Source of the DNA: Streptococcus oralis subsp. tigurinus AZ_3a | GTDB lineage: Bacteria; Bacillota; Bacilli; Lactobacillales; Streptococcaceae | NCBI GenBank assembly: GCA_000344275.1 | Contig: AORU01000007.1 | Coordinates: forward strand, 1 to 64,000 | Reading direction: 5' to 3' | Length of the DNA: 64,000 nucleotides | Shown: one piece after another, positions 34,492-43,173 of the stretch | Numbering within the stretch: the stretch's first letter is position 1 | Layout of the letters: every line of letters begins with the position of its first letter | Program-made: the position numbers and the translations under genes | Notes under the pieces: generated by a model | The model's database searches: none | Seen by the model: only the letters and a program-made list of their open reading frames with translations | Told to the model about the DNA's origin: nothing

Positions 34492-35250
34492 TTATACATC
34501 AATATCATAATATTGTTGTAAGATATTGTTCCCTTGTTTGTATTTTGTAACGAGTTCAATAGCTACTCGTCGTTGCTGTTGGTCGTCTAATAAGTGTTCA
34601 TCATAGCTCAATATCCGATAATGAACAAAATCAACTAATCGATTAAAAAGAGCGTTATCACTGATTGTATTTGCTTGTTTAATTTGCTCGTACGAGTGCT
34701 TGTTTTTGAGGTGCCAGACCATGCGCTCATTATTGATATAAAAGAGAGAGGCCATAGTGTTAGCTTCTATCTCTAGCGGATTGCTCTGATAGTTGTTAGC
34801 GCAAGCCAGGGCGACCTCATCAGAACGACCCGTGCTAAAATGGGCAGCGATGTGGGCTAATTCATGCAAAATGGTAAAGATAATCCGTCTTTTGATATGT
34901 GTTTGATTGATATAAACAAGGTACTTTTCTTTTTCTTTGCTATAAATGGTAAAGCCGTCATTGTGTTTACAGATGATATCATCCAAGTAAGTAACATCTG
35001 GATTATTGACAAGCCCTCGATATTTAATGTATTCAGAACTAAGTAGACCGGCTGAAGGGAGCATAGGAAACGGGTCCTTTTCAAAGAAGATAAAATGAAG
35101 GTTGTAAGTCTGTTCAAAGTAACGGATGATGTGCTGAAAAGTAACTTGTTCAAGTGAAATATTATTCTGTCGAGACGCTGCTTCGATCACCGGGACAGCG
35201 TAATCCCAGTGTTGGATGTACTGTCTACGGGAAATAATTTCTCTAGCCAT
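34492..35250 (-). CDS. ImmA/IrrE-family metallopeptidase
   Basis: This 252-residue protein has the zinc motif HELAH (in FTILHELAHIAAHF) and a downstream Glu in PLEIEANTMAS. Partner proteases cleave CI-type repressors to start induction. It follows the repressor gene closely on the same strand. The start is the ATG followed by AREIISRR, after a GGAGGT site. Confidence 0.88.
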   Translation of the reverse strand: MAREIISRRQYIQHWDYAVPVIEAASRQNNISLEQVTFQHIIRYFEQTYNLHFIFFEKDPFPMLPSAGLLSSEYIKYRGLVNNPDVTYLDDIICKHNDGFTIYSKEKEKYLVYINQTHIKRRIIFTILHELAHIAAHFSTGRSDEVALACANNYQSNPLEIEANTMASLFYINNERMVWHLKNKHSYEQIKQANTISDNALFNRLVDFVHYRILSYDEHLLDDQQQRRVAIELVTKYKQGNNILQQYYDIDV

Positions 35251-35252
35251 AA

Positions 35253-35636
35253 TTACCTCCACTTACTGTCATCGTCCATCAGGGTTTTAGCAGTTACCAT
35301 CAAGCTTTCAATCGCCTTGTTAAAACGAACCTTTTCTTCCTCGGTCATGTTCTGGGTCTGATTTCTGAACGCTGCGACAAGTTCAGTCTCAGCTGGACCA
35401 AGATATTCATTTGCCTTGTCATCTTTTGCAATAGTCGGATTATCCGTACGTCCGAGCAGGTAGTCGGTAGATACGTTGAAGTAGTTAGCAATTTCTGCGA
35501 TACGTTCAGCATTTGGCGTAGAGTTTTTTATCTTATACAGTGTATTTCTGCCATAACCCAAGTCTTCTTCGACTTGTCCAAGAGCTTTTCCACGCTTTTT
35601 TGCTAATTCTTTAATTTTTTCAAATGTCTCAAACAT
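35253..35636 (-). CDS. CI-type phage repressor
   Basis: This 127-residue protein has an N-terminal helix-turn-helix (ALGQVEEDLGYGRNTLYKIKNSTPNAERIAEIANYFNVST, residues 17-56) and a helical C-terminus. There is no self-cleaving LexA-like domain, which agrees with the need for the separate ImmA protease. It keeps lysogeny by binding the divergent control region to its right. Confidence 0.88.
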   Translation of the reverse strand: MFETFEKIKELAKKRGKALGQVEEDLGYGRNTLYKIKNSTPNAERIAEIANYFNVSTDYLLGRTDNPTIAKDDKANEYLGPAETELVAAFRNQTQNMTEEEKVRFNKAIESLMVTAKTLMDDDSKWR

Positions 35637-35933
35637 TGTTAAATCAACCTTTCTAAGACATTACAAAAAAATTTAACAAATTTGGTGTAAAAAGGTTGAC
35701 TAATTATCCCAAAAGGTGTAAAATGTTTTTTGTAAGTAAGTTACAACTAAAAAAACAACTAAGAAAATAAATCATAAAAAATGTTTTGGCGAACGGTATT
35801 TATAGATTTATCATTGTTTTTATTATGCTTTCATTTTAGCCGATTTGGTGTGAGTTGTCAAGTGTAATGCAGAAAAATAGTTAAAATTTTAGTTGTTTCT
35901 TATTTACAAATTAGTAAAGAGGGAGGGACGTAT
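35637..35933. promoter_or_regulatory. Lysogeny control region
   Basis: A rightward promoter TTGACT (35696-35701), 17 bases, TAAAAT is seen. GGTGTAAAA occurs twice (about 35672 and 35715) and the inverted repeat TTGTAA-GTAAG-TTACAA lies at 35730-35746; these are candidate operators. The remainder, to the GGGAGGGA ribosome site of the Cro-like gene, is AT-rich with no gene. Confidence 0.65.
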
Positions 35934-36125
35934 ATGCCAGATATCGCAAATGGTCGTGAAAGAGTTAATGCTTTCTTGAAAGAGAAAGGGATCAAAAAAG
36001 CAACTCTAGCGGTTGCTTACGGCTTTAAGCGACAGGAAGTGACAAACATTCTAAGTGGAACAACAAAAGGTCCACGAGCGAACAGTTTTATTCTTCAGGT
36101 GATTGAAGATTACGGGATTGAGTAG
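35934..36125 (+). CDS. Cro-like regulator
   Basis: This is a 63-residue helix-turn-helix protein (KKATLAVAYGFKRQEVTNILSGTTKGP) and the first rightward gene after the control region. It has a strong GGGAGGGA site. Its place and size fit an antirepressor of the CI gene (Cro). A hairpin AGCACCT..AGGCGCT follows at about 36130-36157. Confidence 0.75.
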   Translation: MPDIANGRERVNAFLKEKGIKKATLAVAYGFKRQEVTNILSGTTKGPRANSFILQVIEDYGIE

Positions 36126-36199
36126 CACAAAAAAGCACCTAACAGAAGTCAGGCGCTAATCAAAATAACTAACTGAATTATAACACGAAAGGAGCAAAA

Positions 36200-36472
36200 A
36201 TGGAAGCAGTTGAAATTGTAAGAATTAAAGATGTGATCATTGAAAAAGTCTCTGCTAATGATGAAGAATTGGAACACATCTTTGGATGCTCAAAGCGACA
36301 AGCGGGAGACATGAGACGCGAGATGAAGAAGCTACCTAGCCAACAGAAGCATCTTAGGAATGATGGCCAGCTTGTCACGATTAAAGGTTTTGATGCTTAT
36401 CTGCAATATCGTGGGACTCAAGCTTGGGAAAAAGAAATGGTGAAAAGCAAGAAAATGAGGTCAGTCGGATGA
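36200..36472 (+). CDS. Phage early DNA-binding protein
   Basis: This 90-residue protein has a predicted winged or simple helix-turn-helix (EELEHIFGCSKRQAGDMRREMKK) of the type seen in phage excisionase or ORF6C-like early proteins. It overlaps the next start by an ATGA. The precise role is unknown. Confidence 0.65.
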   Translation: MEAVEIVRIKDVIIEKVSANDEELEHIFGCSKRQAGDMRREMKKLPSQQKHLRNDGQLVTIKGFDAYLQYRGTQAWEKEMVKSKKMRSVG

Positions 36473-36642
36473 AATTACTAGACAAAATCACAAAATGGTT
36501 TTTCAACACAACAAAAATCGAAGTCAACACCGACTGGCGATTGGTTGCGTTGGACTTAAACCGAGAATTGATTGCAGCACAAGAAGAAAAACAAATACTT
36601 TATCAGCGCATTGCTGACTTGGAAAAACTTTTAGAGGTATAG
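36469..36642 (+). CDS. Small coiled-coil phage protein
   Basis: A 57-residue protein starting at the ATG overlapping the previous stop. The C-terminal half (LNRELIAAQEEKQILYQRIADLEKLLE) is a short coiled coil. No family is recognised. Confidence 0.6.
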   Translation: MKLLDKITKWFFNTTKIEVNTDWRLVALDLNRELIAAQEEKQILYQRIADLEKLLEV

Positions 36643-36646
36643 AAAA

Positions 36647-36904
36647 ATGGAAATCAAATACATCTATAATCAAACGCCCCTTGGTTGGGTGTGGCAGTTG
36701 GTAATTGATGGGTACGAGTTTTTTTATCCATGTGGCGATTTTAAAGCGTTAAAAAAATTCGTCAAATCAGAACTAGAAGTTTTGTTAGACAAAAAAGAAA
36801 GTGATAGTAATCACGGCTTGGCATTCCATGCGTGTGGATATAACGGACAAGCACAACAAGAATATATTTCTTATTGGGAAAAACAAGGTTTAAGTGTGTT
36901 TTAA
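36647..36904 (+). CDS. Hypothetical phage protein
   Basis: This 85-residue protein lies four bases after the previous gene. It is rich in aromatic residues (PLGWVWQLVIDGYEFFYPCGDF). No family is recognised. It is part of the early operon. Confidence 0.6.
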   Translation: MEIKYIYNQTPLGWVWQLVIDGYEFFYPCGDFKALKKFVKSELEVLLDKKESDSNHGLAFHACGYNGQAQQEYISYWEKQGLSVF

Positions 36905-36914
36905 GGAGAATAAT

Positions 36915-37193
36915 ATGACAGAACCAACTTTAATGAGCCAACTACTCGGATTTGCAACAACCTTTATTTGCTTTTTTGTAGCATTGATGGTCATTGAAAA
37001 CAACGAGCAGAAAAGAAAAAGGCAAGTGGAAGAACAAGAAATTCTAGACAAAGCGATCATTGAGGTTTACCAACAGGGGTGGAATCAGTTCAACAACATC
37101 GCTCGTATGAATCTGAGAAATTCAGATAAACAATTTACGTACGACGTGCAACCGCCTGTAGGACTCGCAAAATGTGTAGAAGAAGGAGTTTAA
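36915..37193 (+). CDS. Small membrane-anchored phage protein
   Basis: This 92-residue protein has one N-terminal membrane helix (residues 5-28, LLGFATTFICFFVALMVI) followed by a charged cytoplasmic part. The ATG at 36915 follows AAGGAGAAT. Function unknown. Confidence 0.65.
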   Translation: MTEPTLMSQLLGFATTFICFFVALMVIENNEQKRKRQVEEQEILDKAIIEVYQQGWNQFNNIARMNLRNSDKQFTYDVQPPVGLAKCVEEGV

Positions 37194-37194
37194 A

Positions 37195-37425
37195 ATGGTC
37201 CGAAATAAATTGACAGATTTAACCAATACTCTTTTTGCTCAGTTGGAAACATTGGACGACAGGGATCTTACTGCTGATGAATTAAAGACCGAGCTCCAAC
37301 GATCAAAACAGATGGTCGCTATCTCAGGTCAAATCCTACAAGCTGGCCAGTTGGCGCTAGATGCCGAGAAGTTCAAAGATAAGGTAGGTGAGGATAATGC
37401 CCCAATCGCTTTGCTGGAAGGATGA
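37195..37425 (+). CDS. Hypothetical phage protein
   Basis: A 76-residue helical acidic protein (LTNTLFAQLETLDDRDLTADELKTEL at the front). It begins two bases after the preceding gene and overlaps the next by 29 bases. Similar small proteins are frequent in streptococcal phage early regions. No function is known. Confidence 0.65.
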   Translation: MVRNKLTDLTNTLFAQLETLDDRDLTADELKTELQRSKQMVAISGQILQAGQLALDAEKFKDKVGEDNAPIALLEG

Positions 37426-38161
37426 GTACACCAAATACATGCATGAAATATGCCCTGGTCGTTTAACTCCTGAAGTAACCAGGTTGCTGAATGAAAAATT
37501 TGGTACGAATTATAACAAGAGTCAAATCGGTGGCGTACGCAAACGTCTAGGATTGCTTGTCGGCGAAGCTTATCAAGGTAAATTGCTGACTAAGGAGCAA
37601 CATGACTACCTTGTGTCCATCCAAAAAAATAAGATTTCTCGTGATGTCGCAAATGAAATGAACCGAAAATTCGGATTATCACTGACTGAGAAACAGATTA
37701 AGAGTTATCGGAGAAATAATAATCTACATAGTGGTTTGACAGGAAGATTCGAGAAAGGTCAGACTCCCCACAATAAGGGGAAGAAATACCCAAATATGCC
37801 AAAAAACAGCGGGCAGTTCAAAAAAGGTAATCGACCTCCGAATTATGTGCCTGTCGGCACTATCAACTACACAACAGACGGTTATCCGAAAGAAAAGATT
37901 GGAGAACCTAATCAATGGGTCTTGAAACATCGTAAAGTCTGGGAGGACCATCACGGACCAATACCAAAAGGGTACTCAATCGTTTTTCTGGACGGTGATA
38001 AAACAAACTATGATATTTCTAACCTGGCATGTTTATCTAAGAACGAAATTGCTAGAATGAATCAAAATCATCTATTTACGTCCAACGCTGATTTGACCAA
38101 ATCTGGTATTGGACTAACAAAACTTATAAATAAAATTAGAGAGGTAGAAAAAAATGGCTAG
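37397..38161 (+). CDS. HNH endonuclease with DNA-binding repeats
   Basis: This 254-residue protein has two similar helical repeats (LTPEVTRLLNEKFG..QIGGVRKRL and ISRDVANEMNRKFG..QIKSYRRN). Next come glycine/lysine motifs of the NUMOD kind (GQTPHNKGKKYPN) and an HNH domain (LKHRKVWEDHHGPIPKGYSIVFLDGDKTN). It probably cuts or nicks DNA and may be a homing or packaging-type nuclease. The ATG at 37397 follows GGTGAGG. Confidence 0.85.
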   Translation: MPQSLCWKDEYTKYMHEICPGRLTPEVTRLLNEKFGTNYNKSQIGGVRKRLGLLVGEAYQGKLLTKEQHDYLVSIQKNKISRDVANEMNRKFGLSLTEKQIKSYRRNNNLHSGLTGRFEKGQTPHNKGKKYPNMPKNSGQFKKGNRPPNYVPVGTINYTTDGYPKEKIGEPNQWVLKHRKVWEDHHGPIPKGYSIVFLDGDKTNYDISNLACLSKNEIARMNQNHLFTSNADLTKSGIGLTKLINKIREVEKNG

Positions 38162-38636
38162 TTTATACGAACTAACAGGTCAGTTCCTGACAATTTATCA
38201 AATGGATATTGATGACGAAACAAAAGCAGACACGCTTGAGGCCATCGATTGGCAAGAACAATTCGAACAGAAAGCAGAAGGATATGCCCATGTTATCAAG
38301 AATCTAGAAGCTGACGTGGACATGTACAAGGCTGAGGAAGAGAGCTTCAAAGCCAAGAAACAGGCGGCACAGAAAAAGCTGGATTATGTCAAGGATAACA
38401 TTATGGCAGCTATGAATGTCACAGGTCAAACCGAAGTCAAGAGTGGTGCCCTGATTATAAAAATTGCTAAGAATCCAGAATCAGTCAAGGTCAACGAAGA
38501 TGACCTTCCGAAAAAATATTTTACAAAAAAAGTGACGCTTGCGCCGGACAAAAAAACACTCAAAGAGTTACTTAAATCTGGCAAGAAAGTCAAAGGAGCC
38601 GAGCTCATTAGGACGGAAAAGTTGGTGATTAAGTAA
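38154..38636 (+). CDS. Gp157-type phage protein
   Basis: This 160-residue protein matches the siphovirus Gp157 family: the start MASLYELT.QFL, the long coiled coil at 40-100 and the end GAELIRTEKLVIK. In dairy streptococcal phages this gene is linked with resistance of the host to the phage when changed. Here it sits at the front of the recombination/replication genes. Confidence 0.85.
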   Translation: MASLYELTGQFLTIYQMDIDDETKADTLEAIDWQEQFEQKAEGYAHVIKNLEADVDMYKAEEESFKAKKQAAQKKLDYVKDNIMAAMNVTGQTEVKSGALIIKIAKNPESVKVNEDDLPKKYFTKKVTLAPDKKTLKELLKSGKKVKGAELIRTEKLVIK

Positions 38637-38995
38637 TGGAATTGATGAACAAAACACGAGTAACAGATTCGCTAGCAGTTGTTATTGGACCAGAATCAAT
38701 TGAAGTGCTTGTTACAGAAGGATTTCTATTCGATGTTGCGATTCGTTTTGTGAAAGTAGACGAAACAAATCTTGATCAAGGAAATGAAAAACCGGTATTT
38801 ACTCCGGAGTACAAACTGGTCACAGTCGCTAAATACAAGGAAAAACCTATTTTTGAATCCGAGGAAGATATTCGAAGATTCGAAAAACAAGCAAAAGAAA
38901 TTAAGGCGCTATTTGCCTTCGCAAAGGTAAATAAACAAAATTGGTTTAACACGGCCCTTTATCCAGGAGTGCTGACTGAGAAAGTTGGTGTTTGA
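38636..38995 (+). CDS. Hypothetical phage protein
   Basis: This 119-residue protein starts at an ATG overlapping the previous stop (TAATG). The first half is beta-rich (SLAVVIGPESIEVLVTEGFLFDVAIRFV) and the end is helical. No family is recognised. Confidence 0.6.
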   Translation: MELMNKTRVTDSLAVVIGPESIEVLVTEGFLFDVAIRFVKVDETNLDQGNEKPVFTPEYKLVTVAKYKEKPIFESEEDIRRFEKQAKEIKALFAFAKVNKQNWFNTALYPGVLTEKVGV

Positions 38996-39459
38996 TGAAA
39001 ATTTTAGCAATTGATCCATCAAGCAACAAAATTGAAACCAGTACAACAGGGATTGTACTCTTGGATAATGCAAAGCTGGTTGATTATTGGGTGGTCCCTT
39101 ATGGTGCCCAAAACTTCAAAGCCTGGTTCAAAGAGATTGGTCGTAGTCTTGAATTCGACATAGTGGTCGTTGAAAAATTCGAAGTTAGGGACAATGATTA
39201 TTCCAGGGACAACTCGGTTGTAGAAACTATTGCAGCCATTGAACTTTGCTATCCGGACTTGGTTCTGCAGCGTAACGCAGGTTATCAGACAGATATACCA
39301 AATGACTTGCTGAAAGCTCTTGGGCTGTGGAACTTTGACAAGAGCCATCACAATGATGTGAGGGCAGCAGCAAGGCTCGGGCTCTTCTATGCCCAACGGA
39401 ATGACATCGAGGAGGTGATTGTGGACATTGGCAATCGAATTACGCAAATGGCAAGCTGA
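38995..39459 (+). CDS. RuvC/RNase H-like Holliday junction resolvase
   Basis: This 154-residue protein starts KILAIDPSSN, with the first catalytic Asp of the RuvC fold. VVVEKF supplies the Glu, and HHNDVRAAARLGLF supplies the C-terminal acidic residue. It probably resolves branched DNA in replication or packaging. The start is the ATG at 38995, overlapping the previous TGA. Confidence 0.75.
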   Translation: MKILAIDPSSNKIETSTTGIVLLDNAKLVDYWVVPYGAQNFKAWFKEIGRSLEFDIVVVEKFEVRDNDYSRDNSVVETIAAIELCYPDLVLQRNAGYQTDIPNDLLKALGLWNFDKSHHNDVRAAARLGLFYAQRNDIEEVIVDIGNRITQMAS

Positions 39460-40603
39460 AGCAGTTAAACGTAGCGACCGTAATTGTCCTGGGATCTTTC
39501 TTGAGGCATACGGCGGCCGTGGTAAGACCATCTGTGCTTTTGAAATAGCAAAGCACAAGTCAGCAAAAAAAGTCCTGGTTATCAATAATCGTTTAGCTAT
39601 CCTGAACGGATGGAATAGCACTTATCAAAATCTAGGATACGACACTGATTTTGAATTAGAAACGATGACGGACCGTAGATTGCAGAACAGACTTGCAAGC
39701 GGTGAGTCTATTGAGTGTGATGTATTCATTATTGACGAGTGGCAGAACATGTCTAGTGATGCCAACGTGAAGGCTTATCGCAAGGTCAAACGTGGCTATA
39801 CAGTTGGACTATCAGCAACCCCGATCAGGAAGAAGGGGCAAAACTTCTACCCTCTGGAAAAAACATTTTTTGGGATGGCTGATCCTAATCAAAGAGAAAA
39901 CTGGCAACTGGCTCATGGAAAAATGAAATATTCCAAGTTCAGCTATTCTAAGCAAGAATGGGATGATTTCCGAGACTATGAAAACTATGTAAGCAATCTG
40001 CCTAACTTCTTCCGCTGGGAGGAAGTAGAAGCCATTGAAGAAGCGGAAGAGAACAACGGATTTGAGGTTGTATTTGAACCTATCTGGTGTCTAACTGCTA
40101 ATCCGGAGGAATTAGAACAATTTAGAAAATTGAATATTGTTGGAAAAGATGGTAAGTATGCCATGGCAAAACAGACATTTGGCCGAAAAACTTTCGAACG
40201 ATACTTAATCCAGACTGGTTTTGAGGTTGACTTTCCAAAATTGAAAGCAGTTAATGCAGATACTCCAATGCTACTTCAATTGGATCTTCTACTAGCAAGC
40301 AGGACAGAAATGCTGATAGTGAGCAAATCCAAGCAGATTGTAGAGGTCATCAGAGAGCGTCACCCAGAAATTGGTATTTGGACTGGAGACAAGAAGGACT
40401 CCTTAGAACAGACAAATGTGGTTGCTACAAGTCAGGTTTTAGGTGTAGGAGTTGATGGCCTTCAGCATAAATTTAAAACTATTGTGGTCTTAGACCCTGT
40501 TAATCCATCTGATGGAGATTATGACGATTATCGCCAACTTTTATGGCGAGTAACAGGCAGCCGTCAACAACATGACGTGCGTGTCATTGAATTTTATTTT
40601 TAA
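39419..40603 (+). CDS. Phage SF2 helicase
   Basis: This protein of about 394 residues has helicase motif I AYGGRGKT, motif II DEWQ (in FIIDEWQNM), motif III SATPIRKKG and a second RecA-like domain with motif VI-like LLWRVTGSRQQ. It likely unwinds or remodels DNA in phage replication or recombination. The start is a TTG at 39419 or 39428; GGAGGTGA lies just before. It overlaps the RuvC-like gene by about 40 bases. Confidence 0.85.
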   Translation: MWTLAIELRKWQAEAVKRSDRNCPGIFLEAYGGRGKTICAFEIAKHKSAKKVLVINNRLAILNGWNSTYQNLGYDTDFELETMTDRRLQNRLASGESIECDVFIIDEWQNMSSDANVKAYRKVKRGYTVGLSATPIRKKGQNFYPLEKTFFGMADPNQRENWQLAHGKMKYSKFSYSKQEWDDFRDYENYVSNLPNFFRWEEVEAIEEAEENNGFEVVFEPIWCLTANPEELEQFRKLNIVGKDGKYAMAKQTFGRKTFERYLIQTGFEVDFPKLKAVNADTPMLLQLDLLLASRTEMLIVSKSKQIVEVIRERHPEIGIWTGDKKDSLEQTNVVATSQVLGVGVDGLQHKFKTIVVLDPVNPSDGDYDDYRQLLWRVTGSRQQHDVRVIEFYF

Positions 40604-40614
40604 GGAGAATCAAA

Positions 40615-40929
40615 ATGAAACTTTCAAGTGATTATATTGTAATGCGTGACAAACAAAGCGGACATTTTTTAAATGAACTCAAGAACAAACGTTCTTCATT
40701 AGCTACTCAGGCCGGTTTTGTGGATGATATTCGAGGTGCTCTTACAATGCCATATGATTGTTATCTTGAACAGAAAACAGCTCTAAAATCATTGGCTAAG
40801 GTACACGGAATGGAGATTATTCGGGTTAAAGCCACATTTGAACTTACTTATCCAAATGGTAGCGATGTTTCAAAAATCGAGCGTGAAAATACTAAGCCTG
40901 GTTTGCTTGATCTATTGAGAAACTTATAA
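40615..40929 (+). CDS. Hypothetical phage protein
   Basis: This 104-residue soluble protein lies between helicase and ERF genes, with an AAGGAGAAT site. It has a mixed alpha/beta character and no recognised family. A role in recombination is inferred from place only. Confidence 0.6.
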   Translation: MKLSSDYIVMRDKQSGHFLNELKNKRSSLATQAGFVDDIRGALTMPYDCYLEQKTALKSLAKVHGMEIIRVKATFELTYPNGSDVSKIERENTKPGLLDLLRNL

Positions 40930-40941
40930 AGGGGGAGATGT

Positions 40942-41652
40942 ATGGTAACAAAACAACAATCCCCAATCTTTGTCACTTTACAGAGTATCCAGCAGAGTTT
41001 GGTTGCTCCAAAAGGACAGTATAACAGTTTTGGGAAATATAGCTATCGAAGCGCAGAGGACATCCTAGAAGCGCTGAAGCCAATCTTGCAGGAACACGAT
41101 GCAGTATTGATTTTACAAGATGGAATTGTACAAATCGGTGACAGGTACTATGTCGAAGCAACAGCAACTCTATATGCAGTTGGTGAAACTATTGGGACTA
41201 CAGCCTATGCTAGAGAAGATGATAGCAAAAAAGGGATGGATGGTAGTCAAGTTACAGGTGCTGCATCCAGCTACGCCCGAAAATACGCCCTAAACGGACT
41301 TTTTATGATCGATGACAATAAGGATCCTGACACGGATGAATATCATAATCAGAATAGCCAAGCAGGCCGTACGTCGCAAAAACCAGCTCAAAAAACAAAT
41401 AGCCAGCAAAAGCAACCGGCTAATGCTCCAGCTAAAAGTAACGGAGCCAAAACAATTACAGGAGCACAGGCTAAAACCATTCGGACAGAACTCAAAAATA
41501 TGGCTGAAGCTACAGGGAGTCCTGCTGCAACAATTGGAAAATGGTTCATCGATAAAATGGGTGTTGATAAACCTGAAAGCATTCCAGCTGATCGATTGAA
41601 GGAAGCTCAGAAGATTATAGCAGATGCGAAGAAAGCAAGAGGTATTGAGTAA
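40942..41652 (+). CDS. erf: ERF-family single-strand annealing protein
   Basis: This 236-residue protein has the ERF core (residues 1-125). Signatures are GQYNSFGKYSYRSAEDILEALKP, and DGSQVTGAASSYARKYALNGLFMID with the glycine-rich segment. A low-complexity linker (130-165) and a helical end follow. ERF proteins anneal single strands in phage recombination and work with SSB, which is encoded two genes on. Confidence 0.92.
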   Translation: MVTKQQSPIFVTLQSIQQSLVAPKGQYNSFGKYSYRSAEDILEALKPILQEHDAVLILQDGIVQIGDRYYVEATATLYAVGETIGTTAYAREDDSKKGMDGSQVTGAASSYARKYALNGLFMIDDNKDPDTDEYHNQNSQAGRTSQKPAQKTNSQQKQPANAPAKSNGAKTITGAQAKTIRTELKNMAEATGSPAATIGKWFIDKMGVDKPESIPADRLKEAQKIIADAKKARGIE

Positions 41653-41942
41653 TGGGATATACGGAACTGGGGCGCAAACGTCCGATTGAATTACAGATTG
41701 ATTATTATGATAAGATCCTAGTCTATCAGCATCAAGGTGAGATTTGGGGTGTATGTTATAAGCACGGAGAAATTGATTGTGTTTACAACTACACTAAGAA
41801 CGATTTCTTTTGGCTTGAAATTTCAGATATGTCCTTAAAAGAAATTGTTACTAAAATTATCAAGCCTTTGAAGAGAAATAACCCTGGATTATACTCATTT
41901 CATGAGAGTACGTTCAGTAGAATTTTGGAGGTAATAAAATAA
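41652..41942 (+). CDS. Hypothetical phage protein
   Basis: This 96-residue protein is coupled by TAATG overlaps to the ERF gene before and ssb after. It is rich in aromatic residues ([19 protein letters not shown]). No family is recognised. Confidence 0.65.
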   Translation: MGYTELGRKRPIELQIDYYDKILVYQHQGEIWGVCYKHGEIDCVYNYTKNDFFWLEISDMSLKEIVTKIIKPLKRNNPGLYSFHESTFSRILEVIK

Positions 41943-42334
41943 TGATTAACAATGCTGTACTTGTAGGGCGCATGACCCGTGATGCTGAACTCCGCTATAC
42001 ACCGCAAAATGTAGCAGTTGCGACTTTTACTCTTGCAGTAAACCGTACATTCAAGAGTCAAAATGGCGAACGCGAGGCTGACTTTATCAACTGCGTTATG
42101 TGGCGCCAACAAGCCGAAAATCTTGCAAACTGGGCTAAAAAAGGCTCACTTATCGGGGTGACAGGCCGTATTCAGACTCGTAGTTACGATAACCAGCAAG
42201 GACAACGTGTCTACGTGACAGAAGTCGTGGCTGAGAATTTCCAAATGTTGGAAAGTCGTAATCAACAAAGTTCGAATGATACATTTGGGAATGACAACCC
42301 GATGGATATTCAAGACGACGATTTACCATTCTAA
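41942..42334 (+). CDS. ssb: Phage single-stranded DNA-binding protein
   Basis: This 130-residue protein has the OB fold ([33 protein letters not shown], then [21 protein letters not shown]). A short linker leads to the acidic tip [10 protein letters not shown], which binds partner enzymes. It protects phage single strands. Confidence 0.95.
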   Translation: MINNAVLVGRMTRDAELRYTPQNVAVATFTLAVNRTFKSQNGEREADFINCVMWRQQAENLANWAKKGSLIGVTGRIQTRSYDNQQGQRVYVTEVVAENFQMLESRNQQSSNDTFGNDNPMDIQDDDLPF

Positions 42335-42345
42335 GGAGTTACTAA

Positions 42346-43173
42346 ATGGGAATGAAAGAACATGCCTTGGCTTATCAAAAAAAAGGATTTTCGGTTATTC
42401 CTATTAGTCCTTCAAATAAGCAACCGATGATCAAATTTGCTGATAAACCAGCTATGACTGCGCAAGAAATTGAGGATTTTTGGAGTCAGTATCCGGATAG
42501 CAACATTGCTGTTCGGACTGATAAATTCTTCGTTATCGATGTGGACCTGCACGGAAAGGCTAATGGCTATGAGAGTCTGGCTAATTGGGAGCATCTGAAC
42601 TTGATAACTCCAACACTGCAGGCAAAGACAGCTAGTGGCGGTAAACATATTTTTTATTTTAAACATCCTGATGTGTCCATGACCCAGATGATTGGATTTC
42701 TGCCTGGTGTGGATATCAAAGCACATCCAAATAATTACGTACTGGTTGCTCCGTCTAAAACTTCCAAAGGTGTCTATGCTTGGGACAAGAAAAAGTCCAA
42801 AGAGGGTGGCACTATGGTCACGGCTAGTCGATCTCTTGTAATGGCCATCAAGAAGGAATACAACAAAAAGAACTCTGGTAGTGACCTGGATAATATCTAC
42901 TATCAAATCAGCAAAGGTGCTGGCAAACGAAACAGAACAACCGAATTATTTGAAATGGTTGTTCTAGGCTTCGGAGATGAAGGCAGCAGAAATGATACAC
43001 TTGCAAAATTTGTAGGCGGACTCTTGAGCAGGTCAGTGGAGCCGAACTGTATACTGCAACTAGCAGAAACAGCCAATAACAATTCAGTAGAACCTCTTAG
43101 TCACAAAGAATTAAGTAGGACTGTCGAATCGATGATCAAGAAACACATGAGGGGGGGTGGCCATAATAGGTGA
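42346..43173 (+). CDS. Prim-pol: bifunctional DNA primase/polymerase
   Basis: This 275-residue protein is a PriMPol of the archaeo-eukaryotic primase type. Catalytic acidic residues are in FFVIDVDLHG, the conserved His lies in ASGGKHIFYF, and PGVDIKAHPNNYVLVAPS is the third motif. It makes primers for phage replication. The end overlaps the VapE start within a run of seven G (43151-43157). Confidence 0.9.
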   Translation: MGMKEHALAYQKKGFSVIPISPSNKQPMIKFADKPAMTAQEIEDFWSQYPDSNIAVRTDKFFVIDVDLHGKANGYESLANWEHLNLITPTLQAKTASGGKHIFYFKHPDVSMTQMIGFLPGVDIKAHPNNYVLVAPSKTSKGVYAWDKKKSKEGGTMVTASRSLVMAIKKEYNKKNSGSDLDNIYYQISKGAGKRNRTTELFEMVVLGFGDEGSRNDTLAKFVGGLLSRSVEPNCILQLAETANNNSVEPLSHKELSRTVESMIKKHMRGGGHNR